From: Streptobacillus moniliformis DSM 12112
GTDB lineage: Bacteria > Fusobacteriota > Fusobacteriia > Fusobacteriales > Leptotrichiaceae
Assembly (NCBI RefSeq): GCF_000024565.1
Contig: NC_013515.1
Span: forward strand, 722,497 to 786,496
Direction: 5' to 3'
DNA length: 64,000 bases
In this document: in pieces, positions 11,321-20,642 of the stretch
How the letters are laid out: the number at the start of each line of letters is the position of its first letter
Position numbering within the stretch: the stretch's first letter is position 1
Notes under the pieces: generated by a model
Told to the model about the DNA's origin: nothing
The model's input: the letters and a program-made list of their open reading frames with translations, nothing else
Databases searched by the model: none
Translations under genes and position numbers: made by a program

Positions 11321-12159
11321 CGGGTGGAAAAGGTATTGTATTTGCCACAGGAACGCCTGTATCAAATTCCATGACAGAGCTTTATACCATGCAGCGTTAT
11401 CTTCAGTATGAAAGCCTAAAGAAAAACGGATTGAAGCATTTCGATTCATTGGCTTCTACCTTTGGAGAAACATAGTCAGCTTTTGAACTTTCTCCTGAGG
11501 GAACCGGATATAGAGTGAAGACAAGATTTTCCAAGTTCTATAATCTTCCGGAGCTTATGAGTATGTTTAAGGAAGTAGCGGATATTCAGACAGCGGATAT
11601 GCTTAATCTTCCAACACCTGAAGCACACTATGAGGTTATTAAGACTTTGCCAAGTGAGGAGCAAAAGGAAATCCTAAAGAGCTTATCCGAAAGAGCTGAT
11701 GATGTCAGAAACAGGGTGGTAGAACCTGATGAAGATAATATGCTGAAAATAACCAATGACGGTAAGAAACTTGCTTTAGATCAGCGTTTAATCAATCCTC
11801 TGCTACCCGATAATCCTGACAGTAAGGTCAATGTCTGCATGAAAAATGTGTTTGCCATTTGGGATAAGACAAAAGAAGATAGGTCAACACAGCTTCTATT
11901 TTCCGATATGTCTACACCAAAAGGCGATGGGGAGTTTAATATCTATGATGATATTAGAGAAAAACTTGTAGCAATTGGTATACCGAAAGAAGAAATCGCC
12001 TTTATCCATGAAGCCAATACTGATAAGCAAAAAGATGAACTCTTTGCAAAGGTAAGAAAAGGAGATGTGAGGATTTTGCTTGGTTCTACTCAGAAGATGG
12101 AAGCCGGAACGAATGTGCAAAACAAGCTGATTGCACTTCATGACCTCGATGTCCCTTGG
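11320..12159 (+). pseudogene. Giant ICE gene, helicase fragment before the intron
   Basis: Read in the frame starting at 11320, the sequence resumes as [21 protein letters not shown] (helicase motif III region). It then meets TAG at 11473 after FGET and continues as SAFELSPEGTGYR. The stop could derive from CAG. The fragment ends with LIALHDLDVPW at the 5' intron boundary, inside helicase motif VI. Confidence 0.8.
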
Positions 12160-12772
12160 GTGTGACTTGAAAGTCGCATAGATAATTGTTTAACTAAATA
12201 AAGATTAAACCCTCTATTCCGTTAGAGGTAGCCTAATACCACCTGCTTTATCAGCAATGATAATGTTTGGAAGCTGGTATGATAATGTAGCCCTCCACGA
12301 AAGTGGTAAAGTCGAAGCCGTGAGGCTAAGGTGAATCTGCTAGCAGCAATGCGGTTAGGGAGCTAGGCTTGAGTAGTATGGCTAACATAAGTGAACTGTC
12401 ATTTAAACGTCGTAATGTCCAACGAGCCAAAGTTGCTGATAGGCTCCAGCCCAAAACGGGAAGCGGTCAGTTAATTCTCTCCATGGTAGAATTACACGGA
12501 TATAAGTACCGTCGGCGAATGAGACAGAGCCTAACCTACTCTTGTTATCTATGTGGAACAAGGTAAGCCTGTATCTCTCCTAAGAAATTAGGAAAGTACT
12601 TCGTAAGAAATACCGATAGAGGTGCAGGTATAGGATTGTAGAAAAAGCGAATGTCATTTTGTAATGAAATGAATAGGGGTTCAAGATTTGCCCTAACCCG
12701 AAAGGGTGCAGACTTCTACGTAAGGTAATTCTTTACAAGAAACTTATAGAATTTTTGAAAGGAGTAAAGCAA

Positions 12773-14406
12773 ATGAACGTTAATAAAAAGACGTGTGCAA
12801 CTACTGACCGTGAGTTTGCATGTAAATCCATTGACTGGAAAAAATGCGAAGCACAGGTTAAAAACTACAAGAACGTATTGTAAAGGCTAGAAAAGAAGGT
12901 AGACACGGCAAGGTAAAATCCTTGCAATGGACACTGACACACTCTTTTGCTGCAAAAGCAATCGCAGTAAAAAGAGTGACAACTAACGAAGGTAAGAAAA
13001 CAGCAGGAGTAGACAAAGTATTATGGTCTACGGACAAAGCAAAGTATGAAGCAATTTTAAGTTTAAAAAGAAATGGATACAAACCACAGCCATTACGCAG
13101 AGTATTTATTAAAAAAGCGAATGGGAAATTACGCCCGCTTGGAATACCTACAATGAAAGATAGAGCAATGCAAGCACTATATCTATTAGCACTTGAGCCA
13201 ATTGCAGAAATGACGGTAGACCATCATTCTTATGGATTTAGGAAAGAAAGATGCCCACAAGATGCAATACAACAATGTCATACAATCTTATGTCGTGGGA
13301 ACTCTCCCAAATGGGTATTAGAGGGTGATATAAAAGGTTGTTTTGACCACATTAGTCATGAATGGTTACTTAATAATATTCCTATGGATACCAAAATATT
13401 AAAGAAATGGTTGAAATGTGGAGTTATCTTTAAAGGGGAACTATTCAGAACTGATGAGGGAACAATGCAAGGCGGAATTATTTCACCAACACTTGCTAAC
13501 ATGACATTAGATGGACTTGGTGAATTATTAGCTACTAAAAACAAGAGAATAAATCGAAAATATGAGAAATACTCTCCAATGGTTAATATGGTGCGTTATG
13601 CTGATGATTTCATAATCACAGGTAGAACAAAAGAGACATTGGAAGACATTAAACCAATGTTAGTCGAGTTCTTAAGTGAGCGAGGATTAGAATTATCGGA
13701 AGAAAAGACTTTAATTACACATATTGATGATGGATTTGATTTTCTTGGATTTAATATTAGGAAATTTAAAGGTGTATTACTTACACAACCATCTAAAAAG
13801 AGTGTAAAGAAGTTCTTAGATAGTATTAGATATGTAATAGATAGCAATAAGTCTTGTAAACAAGAGACTCTAATAAGGCTGTTAAACCCTAAAATAACCG
13901 GTTGGGCAAACTACTATAGATGTGGAGTTTCATCAAGGACATTTCAAAAAGTGGACAACCAAATTTTCCAAAAGCTGTGGCAATGGGCGAAAAGACGACA
14001 TCCTAAAAAAGGGAAACGTTGGATTGCTAATAAGTATTTTCATTTCTATAAGACTAGACGTTGGACATTCTTAGTAAAGTCCATAAAGAAAGGGAAAGTA
14101 GATATATTTCCACTAAAATTTATGTTTGATACAAAAATCATCAGACACAAGAAAATAAAAAGTGAAGCGAATCCATTTGATATAGAATGGAAATCATACT
14201 TTGAAGAACGAATGACCTATAAAATGCTCTTGTCACTTAAAGGAAGAAAATCACTCTTGTATATGTGGAACAAGCAAGAACATAAATGTCCACTTTGCAA
14301 TGAAAAGATAACTGCTGACACTCAATGGAATGTACGAGAACAAAGAGAAAACGGGCAAATAGTACGTTATTTTGTGCATGATAAATGCTACAAAGAAAAT
14401 CGTTAG
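12773..14406 (+). pseudogene. ltrA: Intron 1 reverse transcriptase/maturase with HNH, N-terminal frameshift
   Basis: The expected start is ATG 12773 after gaaaggag (12757-12764). The frame opens as an IEP N-terminus (SIDWKKCEAQVK). It is lost in the A-run 12860-12864, where one A is missing, and a stop follows at TAA near 12881. The other frame then carries RIVKARKEGRHGKVKSLQW and the rest of the protein to 14406. That part includes the RT core with RYADDFI, the maturase X domain, and an HNH motif with CPLCNEKI and a downstream HDKCY. The open part starting at ATG 12922 is 494 residues. Splicing and retrohoming by this copy are probably impaired unless a second maturase acts in trans. Confidence 0.8.
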
Positions 14407-14449
14407 TTGACTAGCCGACATCTGTATTGGCAGATGTTTTGAATTGCTT

Positions 14450-14484
14450 GAGCCGTGTGAGGGGAAACTCTCATGCACGGTTCT
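14450..14484 (+). other. Domain V hairpin of group II intron 1
   Basis: The sequence begins gagccgtgtga and ends cacggttc around a GAAA-containing loop. This is the catalytic domain V form of bacterial group II introns. Domain VI follows up to the splice site at 14524. Confidence 0.8.
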
Positions 14485-14524
14485 TAGAGGGGAAAGGGAT
14501 AGTAATATCCCTGACCTACTCGAC

Positions 14525-14987
14525 CGTCCTGCCGACTTGGAGCAGCGTGCGGGCAGAATTGTTCGTCAGGGAAATGAAAACAAAGAAGTAAATATCTATC
14601 GCTATATTACTGAGAACACCTTTGATGCCTACCTGTGGCAGACCATAGAGAATAAGCAAAAGTTCATTTCTCAGATAATGACAAGCAAGACTCCTGTCAG
14701 AGTGACGGAAGATGTGGACGAAAGTAGCCTTAACTATGCGGAGATTAAGGCACTGGCAACAGGTGATCCGAAAATCAAAGAGAAAATGGATTTGGATAAT
14801 GAGGTTACAAAGCTGAAAATGCTGGAAGCCAATTACAAGTCAAATCGCTATCGTTTGGAAGACAAGGTTGCAAAAACCTACCCTGATGAAATTGCAAAGC
14901 TTGAAAAACTTATCGAAGCCGTTAAAAAGGATATATCAAGCATAGAGCCATTAGGAGATGGCGAAAACAAGTTTACTTCCATAACCC
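14525..14987 (+). pseudogene. Giant ICE gene, helicase end after the intron
   Basis: The exon resumes with CGT (Arg) of RPADLEQRAGRIVRQGN, the arginine-rich helicase motif VI. It then reads IYRYITENTFDAYLWQTIENK, typical of the SNF2 C-terminus in this family. The frame is lost by one extra C in the run at 14985-14987, where SIT should continue into NGVKITDKKEAGEKLL. Confidence 0.8.
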
Positions 14988-16010
14988 ATTAACGGAGTAA
15001 AGATAACGGATAAAAAAGAAGCGGGCGAAAAGCTGCTTGAAGCTATAAAGACCGTAAAAGTAAATGAGAGCAAGGTCATCGGTAAATATCGAAATATGGA
15101 TCTGGAAGTAAGCTACAACTTTTTTACCAATGAGCATAACTTCAGCTTAAACGGTGCTTCTAAAACGATAGGAGAGCTTGGAACAAGTGCAGACGGTAAT
15201 ATTACAAGACTTGATAATGTCCTTGAGAAAATGCCTGACAAACTAAAAAGGCTTGAAGAAAAATTCGTCAGCATCAAAGAGCAGCTTGAAAATGCCAAAG
15301 AGGAATTAAAAAAGCCTTTTGAAAAGGCGGATGAGCTGAAAACTAAGGTATTAAGACTTGCGGAGTTAAATAAGCTCCTTGATATGGGAGAGGTGGAAGA
15401 AAAAGAAACCCCCAATCCATTAGTGGAAGATGTAAAAAGAGCTATTATTGACTTTTGTAACAGAGAGTATGAAGAAAATCATAGCTATGATGAATTCAAT
15501 ACGCTGTACCCTGATTTAAAGCATATAGGGATTGCCTATACGAATACACCTGATGAAAAGCACAAGATACAGTTTGAACTTAATCTTGAAGACTTTACGG
15601 CTACGCAGCTTGTAAACGGCAAGGAGATAAGCCATTACGATTATGTCAAAGAAAACGGAAACGAAGAAAAGGCTCTTGATTGCATGAAGTTTGAAATGGA
15701 AAACGGCGAATTTAGTGCATTTGTTTCTGTTGATGAGGAAGAATTAAGACAGGCGTTAGGTCTTGAAATTGATGATGAAAGTAATTTCTATGATCCGCTT
15801 ACAAAGGACTTGGATAATGACGGCGTGCCTGACAGGTATGATAATGATTTTAGAGATAGCGACTACTTTGAGTCTACCTATGATGTGGAAGACAATCTCC
15901 ACGCAAAGGAAGAAAAGCCGTCTATCTTAGGGCAGATTAGGTCATTTCAGTCGGAGCAGAAAGAGAAAGAAGTAAAAGATACAAAATCAAAAGAACATGA
16001 TGAACGATAA
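14988..16010 (+). pseudogene. Giant ICE gene, C-terminal fragment
   Basis: The frame is restored at 14988 (INGVKITDKKEAGEKLLEA) and runs to 16010. A helical region is followed by an acidic segment with a calcium-loop-like DLDNDGVPDRYDND stretch. The charged tail contains KPSILGQIRSFQSEQKEK. That tail resembles the tail of the SSB encoded next. An ATG at 15096 lets part of it be read as a separate ORF, but there is no convincing ribosome binding site. Confidence 0.75.
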
Positions 16011-16033
16011 GGGGCTTGATTTAAGTCCCTTAT
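16007..16033 (+). terminator. Hairpin after the giant ICE gene
   Basis: ataaggggctt pairs with aagtcccttat around a five-base loop. The T-rich tail is weak, so this could attenuate rather than fully terminate transcription ahead of the SSB gene. Confidence 0.4.
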
Positions 16034-16066
16034 TCACTTTTAACAACAAATATGGAGGTATGAATA

Positions 16067-16714
16067 ATGAATTACAAGGAAATGAGAAATACCATCGAGC
16101 AGATGGCAAACGAGAACTACGAGGACTTTACAAAGGCTCTAATCAGTTTTGAAAAGGGCGTGAATGACAAGGAAGCACTCGATATATTGTATGACAACTA
16201 CACAAACAACGACTCACTAACACTGCTTAACGAGGAATTTGACTATATGATTGATGAGCTTCGTGAAAGCGGTCAGATTAAGGAGAATGCAAGTCTTGAG
16301 AAAGAAGATAACGACCTGGTCAATATTGTCGGTGATGTCGAGGTAGTAGAACGAGAAAACAAGAATGGAGAAGCCTTTAAGGTAGTCAATTTCTCCGTTG
16401 TATCAAAAGACGATGAGGGCAATAAGCACTATACGAATTGCTCTGCTTATGGAGAAAAGGGCGATATTCCAAAGGACTTTAAGCAGGGAGATTTTGTAAA
16501 GCTCTTCGGTCAGGAGAGAAAATCTATTGACGATAATGGCAAAGAGCATACGAATGTAAGGATACTTGTTTCTAAGCTCTTAAAAGCCAAGGAGCAAATG
16601 AAGAGCCAGGAAGAAAAGAAAGAGTCCGTCCTTGGAGCAATCAAGAAATTTAAGGCGGAAGAAAAAGCAAAGCCTACTGAGAAGAAAGAAGCTTCCAAAG
16701 AAGCGGAAAGATAA
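16067..16714 (+). CDS. ICE single-stranded-DNA-binding-like protein with an extra N-terminal domain
   Basis: The start is ATG 16067 after tatggaggt. This 215-residue protein has a helical N-terminal domain (1-85) followed by an SSB-type OB fold (about 86-170: NIVGDVEVVERENKNGEAF, then VNFSVVSKDDEGNKHYTNC, then GDFVKLFGQ). The Lys/Glu-rich tail contains ESVLGAIKKFKAEEK. It lies directly behind the giant helicase gene, as in related ICEs, and likely coats single-stranded transfer DNA or serves the element helicase. It appears intact and is closed by a strong terminator. Confidence 0.7.
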   Translation: MNYKEMRNTIEQMANENYEDFTKALISFEKGVNDKEALDILYDNYTNNDSLTLLNEEFDYMIDELRESGQIKENASLEKEDNDLVNIVGDVEVVERENKNGEAFKVVNFSVVSKDDEGNKHYTNCSAYGEKGDIPKDFKQGDFVKLFGQERKSIDDNGKEHTNVRILVSKLLKAKEQMKSQEEKKESVLGAIKKFKAEEKAKPTEKKEASKEAER

Positions 16715-16721
16715 TGAATTG

Positions 16722-16757
16722 TCGGTGTGGTCTTCGGACTGCACCGATTATTTTTTT
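16722..16757 (+). terminator. Strong rho-independent terminator with UUCG loop
   Basis: tcggtgtggtc and gactgcaccga form an 11-bp stem (with G-U pairs) around TTCG, followed by a T-rich run. It separates the ICE backbone from the defence operon. Confidence 0.85.
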
Positions 16758-16779
16758 GTGGAATAAAATATAGATTTAT

Positions 16780-16816
16780 GCTATAATATTATGAATGAAA
16801 AATCCATAATTATGGA
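16780..16816 (+). promoter_or_regulatory. Promoter and palindromic operator of the defence operon
   Basis: TATAAT at 16782-16787 is preceded by TGC (extended -10). A perfect 14-bp palindrome (TCCATAATTATGGA, 16803-16816) lies downstream, over the transcript start and ahead of the XRE regulator gene. It is a likely binding site for that regulator, giving autoregulation of the whole operon. Confidence 0.6.
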
Positions 16817-16832
16817 ATAAGGAGCGATAAAT

Positions 16833-17051
16833 ATGAAGTTTAGCTACAATGGATTATGGAAAGTGTTAATAGATAAAAATATGAAAAAGAAAGATTTAAT
16901 AGATAAAACAGGTATTTCCCCAACTACAATATCAAAAATGGTTAGAGGAGATGCTGTGTCTCTTACGATTATCGGAAAAATTTGCGTAGAACTTGGAACA
17001 GATATTGGGGATTTAATTTGTATAGATAAGGATTTTAAGGAGGATAAGTAA
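16833..17051 (+). CDS. XRE/Cro-type regulator (controller-like) of the defence operon
   Basis: This 72-residue protein is almost entirely one helix-turn-helix domain. The recognition region GISPTTISKMVRGDAVSLTIIGKI is typical of the XRE/Cro family (YozG-like). ATG 16833 follows aaggag with proper spacing, and the stop overlaps the hsdM start by one base (TAATG). It sits first in the operon, behind a palindromic operator. It probably acts like the C proteins of restriction-modification systems, timing methylase and nuclease expression after entry into a new host. The role is inferred from size and position. Confidence 0.75.
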   Translation: MKFSYNGLWKVLIDKNMKKKDLIDKTGISPTTISKMVRGDAVSLTIIGKICVELGTDIGDLICIDKDFKEDK

Positions 17052-19228
17052 TGGAAAGTACATACAATGCACTTGAATATAATAAATTAATTAGTTTTAT
17101 TTGGTCTGTCGCGGATGATTGCCTAAGAGACGTTTATGTAAGAGGAAAATATAGAGATGTAATTCTTCCTATGACCGTAATCAGAAGATTTGATTCTATT
17201 ATAGAACCAGAAAAAGCTAACATAATGAAAGTTAAAGAAATGGCAGAAAAACAGGGCTGGGATGTTACGAAAACATTGGATACAGCCGTTGGGCTACCAT
17301 TTTATAATACTTCTAATTTTTGCCTAAAAGACTTAAAACATGAAACTAATAGACAAAACTTAAAGAAAAACTTTGAAGAATATTTAAATGGCTTTTCGGA
17401 AAATGTAAAAGAAATTCTTCAAAAATTCGATTTTAATAACCAGGTAACAAAAATGACTGATGCTGGTATTTTAGGTTCTGTTATCGAAAAATTTACTTCA
17501 AGTGAACTTAATTTGAGTCCGTATGATGAGAAAAACTCTAGTGGAGATATTATCAAAAAAGGCTTAGATAATCATGCCATGGGAACTTTGTTTGAAGAAA
17601 TAATTAGAAAATTCAATGAAGAAAATAATGAAGAAGCAGGGGAACACTTTACACCTCGTGATCTAATTGAGCTAATGGCTGATATTACTATGTATCCAAT
17701 TATGGATAAAATAAAAAATGGTACTTATTCAATCTATGATGGAGCCTGCGGTACTCTTGGCATGGGAACTGTTGCAGAAGAAAGACTAAAAGCATTCGCA
17801 AAAGAAAATGATAAGGAAGTATCTATTCATTTGATTGGACAAGAAGTAAATCCAGAAACATATGCAATTTCTAAAGCGGATTTGCTTATCAAAGGCGGGG
17901 ACACAGACTCTAATAATGTTTACTATGGCTCTACCCTTTCTGATGATAGAACTTCAGGGCAACATTTTGATTTCATGTTATCTAATCCTCCATATGGTAA
18001 AACGTGGAAAACAGATTTGGCTATTTTAGGAAGTGGAAATGATAAAGATCCAAAGAAAAACATAATAGATAGACGTTTTGTCAGAAATTATAAAGAACAA
18101 GATGATTTTAGAATGATACCTGATGTAAGTGATGGACAATTACTTTTCTTACTTAATAATATTTCCAAGATGAAAGAAACTGAAATGGGATCTCGGATTG
18201 TTGAGGTTCATAATGGTTCAGCTCTATTTACAGGTGATGCAGGAAATGGAGCAAGTAATGCAAGAAGGTTTATGATTGAGGAAGATTTGATTGAAGCTAT
18301 TATTCAATTACCTGAAAATATGTTTTATAACACTGGAATAACAACATATATTTGGATTCTATCAAATAGAAAAGAAGAAAGAAGAAAAGGAAAAATTCAG
18401 CTTATTAATGCTAATGGCATCAAGACGGCACTTCGAAAGAATATGGGTAAGAAAAATTGCGAGTTTTCAGAAGCTGACAGAGAATTTATATTAAATCAAT
18501 ATCTGAAGTTTGAAGAAAATGAGTACTCAAAAATCTTTTTAAACGATGAGTTTGGATACTATAAGGTCGTAGTAGAAAGACCTTTAAGACAAGCTGTATT
18601 ATGCAATGCTGAAAATTTAAAAGAAATAGAGGAAGAGCTAAAGAAGATAAGAGCTTTTTCGGGAAAGATAGATAAGAAAATACTTGAGGATAGTTTTATC
18701 AAAGGAACAGCCACATCTATCAAAGAACTTGAAAAGAGTGAAAATATTGAAGCATATTTGGAAGTCTTGAAATTAATGAATAAGGAAGAAAAATATCTGG
18801 ATTATGTAGCTTTTGAAAAAGACTTTAACAAGCATTTAAAAAAGAAAAATATAAAAGGTGCAAGTTTAAGTAAGTTTGTTTCAACAGGATTGCTTGGCAA
18901 TATGATAATTCGAGACGAGAGTGCTGTTATCCAAAAGGACTCAAAAGGAAATGTGATTGTAGATCCAGATCTTAGAGATACAGAAAGCATTCCTATGACA
19001 TTTGAAGGTGGAATAGAAGAGTTTATTAAAAAGGAAGTCTTGCCGTACCATGCGGATGCTTTTGTAGATGAGAGTAAAACACAAATTGGCTACGAAATAA
19101 ATTTCACTAAATATTTCTATAAGGCTAAAGAACTTGAAAGTGTAGAAGATATTGTAAGTCGTATTAAAGAATTAGAAAGACAATCTGATGGTATGATGGC
19201 TTCTATATTGAAGGGGCTTTATGAATAG
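17051..19228 (+). CDS. hsdM: Type I restriction-modification methylase subunit
   Basis: This 725-residue N6-adenine methyltransferase starts at ATG 17051 after aaggagg. An N-terminal helical HsdM domain (about 10-150) precedes GEHFTPRDLIELM and the catalytic fold. Motif IV is SNPPYGK (residues 312-316). The SAM-binding motif I at about 229-237 reads YDGACGTLGMG, where most HsdM proteins have a GTGG core. The second glycine is replaced by Leu and a Gly follows the Met, so activity should be checked. A long C-terminal helical region follows. It partners with HsdS, which overlaps it by 8 bases, to methylate host DNA. Confidence 0.9.
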   Translation: MESTYNALEYNKLISFIWSVADDCLRDVYVRGKYRDVILPMTVIRRFDSIIEPEKANIMKVKEMAEKQGWDVTKTLDTAVGLPFYNTSNFCLKDLKHETNRQNLKKNFEEYLNGFSENVKEILQKFDFNNQVTKMTDAGILGSVIEKFTSSELNLSPYDEKNSSGDIIKKGLDNHAMGTLFEEIIRKFNEENNEEAGEHFTPRDLIELMADITMYPIMDKIKNGTYSIYDGACGTLGMGTVAEERLKAFAKENDKEVSIHLIGQEVNPETYAISKADLLIKGGDTDSNNVYYGSTLSDDRTSGQHFDFMLSNPPYGKTWKTDLAILGSGNDKDPKKNIIDRRFVRNYKEQDDFRMIPDVSDGQLLFLLNNISKMKETEMGSRIVEVHNGSALFTGDAGNGASNARRFMIEEDLIEAIIQLPENMFYNTGITTYIWILSNRKEERRKGKIQLINANGIKTALRKNMGKKNCEFSEADREFILNQYLKFEENEYSKIFLNDEFGYYKVVVERPLRQAVLCNAENLKEIEEELKKIRAFSGKIDKKILEDSFIKGTATSIKELEKSENIEAYLEVLKLMNKEEKYLDYVAFEKDFNKHLKKKNIKGASLSKFVSTGLLGNMIIRDESAVIQKDSKGNVIVDPDLRDTESIPMTFEGGIEEFIKKEVLPYHADAFVDESKTQIGYEINFTKYFYKAKELESVEDIVSRIKELERQSDGMMASILKGLYE

Positions 19229-20642
19229 ATATGAGAAATATAGTAATTCAGAGCTTACTTGGTCAGAGGCTATACCAGAACATTGGGGTGTAAAAAGAAT
19301 AGCTAGAGTGTTTGATATAAGAAAAGAAAAAAATTCCCCTATAAAAACAAAAGAAATTCTATCTTTAAGTGCAAAGCATGGTGTTTCTTTATACTCTGAC
19401 AAAAAGGAAAAAGGGGGAAATAAGCCAAAAGAGGATTTAACATCATATAACCTTTGTTATCTAGGAGATATTCTTATAAATTGCATGAATGTTGTCGCAG
19501 GATCTGTTGGAATTTCTAATTATTTTGGTGCGGTAAGTCCAGTGTACTATCCGTTGGTTAATATGAACCAAGATGAAAATGGTACTAGATATATGGAATA
19601 TGTATTTAGAAATTATAATTTTCAAAGGAGCTTAGTGGGTCTTGGAAAAGGAATTCAAATGTCTGAAGCCGATGATGGAAGACTGTACACAGTAAGAATG
19701 AGAATATCTTGGGATATATTGAAAACACAGCTTTTACCAATACCACCAATAAATGAACAAGAACAAATTGCAAATTATCTTGATTGGAAAATCAATGAGA
19801 TAGATAGATTAATTCAAATAGAAAAAGAAAAGATAAAAGAGTTAAAAAGATTAACGCTTAATATTATTGCTGAATTTGTATTAAAAGGTATTAATACGCT
19901 GAATTATAAAAAAAGCAATATAAAATGGATTGATAATATTCCAAGCCATTGGAATGAGATATCGATTAGAGGATGTGTAAATATTATTCGTGGTAATTCA
20001 AGTTTTACAAAAGACGATTTGAAAAATCAAGGGGAATATGTGGGATTACAATATGGGAAAGTCTATAAAACTGAGATAATAGATTCAGAGTTTAATTTTT
20101 ATGTTAACGATAAATTTTATAAAACTTCTCAAGTTGTAACTAGAAATGATATTATCATCGTTTCTACTTCTGAGACAGTGGAAGATTTAGGACATACATC
20201 ATTTTACGACAGACATGATATTGGGCTTATTGGAGGGGAACAAATATTATTAAAGCCATTAAATAATATCAATTCCAAATTTCTATTCTATTTATCTAAA
20301 ATTTTTCGTACACAGTTGCAACTGTGTGCTACAGGAATAAAGGTTTATAGATTCAAAATTAGTGATTTAAAACAACTATATATACCTTTACCGCCAATAG
20401 AAGAACAGGAAAACATAGTTTCAAATATAGAATTAAAATTGAAGCAATTAGATGAAAGAGTAAAGAATAATTACAATCTAATTAAAGAATTAGAGTTATT
20501 AAAACAATCATTAATTTCAGAAGTAGTAACAGGAAAAATTGATGTAAGAAATATTGTTATACCAGAATATGAAAAAATAACTGTTTTAGATGATGAAACA
20601 GAAGAATTTGATGAAATGGAGGATATAGAAGATGGGGATTAG
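19221..20642 (+). CDS. hsdS: Type I restriction-modification specificity subunit
   Basis: This 473-residue subunit has the expected two-fold layout. TRD1 (about 10-175) ends in LLPIPPINEQEQIANYLDWKI with a helical spacer. TRD2 (about 220-400) ends in YIPLPPIEEQENIVSNIE with a second helical spacer, then an acidic tail. The two TRDs look different from each other, implying a bipartite asymmetric target. It overlaps hsdM by 8 bases and hsdR by 11. It sets DNA sequence specificity for both methylation and restriction. No second or shuffled hsdS copy is seen in the window, and the gene looks intact. Confidence 0.9.
   Translation: MNRYEKYSNSELTWSEAIPEHWGVKRIARVFDIRKEKNSPIKTKEILSLSAKHGVSLYSDKKEKGGNKPKEDLTSYNLCYLGDILINCMNVVAGSVGISNYFGAVSPVYYPLVNMNQDENGTRYMEYVFRNYNFQRSLVGLGKGIQMSEADDGRLYTVRMRISWDILKTQLLPIPPINEQEQIANYLDWKINEIDRLIQIEKEKIKELKRLTLNIIAEFVLKGINTLNYKKSNIKWIDNIPSHWNEISIRGCVNIIRGNSSFTKDDLKNQGEYVGLQYGKVYKTEIIDSEFNFYVNDKFYKTSQVVTRNDIIIVSTSETVEDLGHTSFYDRHDIGLIGGEQILLKPLNNINSKFLFYLSKIFRTQLQLCATGIKVYRFKISDLKQLYIPLPPIEEQENIVSNIELKLKQLDERVKNNYNLIKELELLKQSLISEVVTGKIDVRNIVIPEYEKITVLDDETEEFDEMEDIEDGD

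Larger units (their letters stand above)
12160..14524 (+). mobile_element. Group II intron 1, inserted in helicase motif VI of the giant ICE gene
   Basis: The 5' end is GTGTGAC at 12160, matching the GUGYG consensus. The 3' end is ...CGAC at 14524. Removing 2,365 bases joins DVPW to RPADLEQRAGRIVRQGN exactly in frame, which fixes both boundaries. A domain V hairpin lies just before the 3' end. The stretch aacaagg near 12553-12559 could be an EBS1 loop pairing with the exon end ccttgg (12154-12159). The intron encodes a reverse transcriptase/maturase that is itself frameshifted. Confidence 0.9.
4947..16010 (+). pseudogene. Giant ICE methylase/SNF2-helicase gene, multiply broken and intron-interrupted
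   Basis: The pieces align end to end as one former gene of the large SNF2-helicase/DNA-methylase proteins of Tn1549/CTn-like ICEs. Lesions in order are: a small deletion changing frame near 6255-6260; a one-base deletion near 11318-11321; TAG at 11473-11475; a group II intron at 12160-14524; and a one-base insertion in the C-run at 14985-14987. The expected text can be read across each break, for example KCRYMDEI continuing as [17 protein letters not shown]. With this many lesions the protein cannot be made, even if the intron splices. In intact relatives the protein is about 2,400-2,900 residues long and is thought to modify or protect transferred DNA. Confidence 0.85.

Noticed and set aside
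3593..11475. Genetic-code change reading TAG as an amino acid
   Set aside because: Other genes in the window end in TAG normally, and the same helicase gene also has frameshifts, so decay explains the stops better.
12369..12566. 65-codon ORF inside group II intron 1
   Set aside because: It lies in the structured RNA domains before the maturase and has no ribosome binding site or protein-like pattern.
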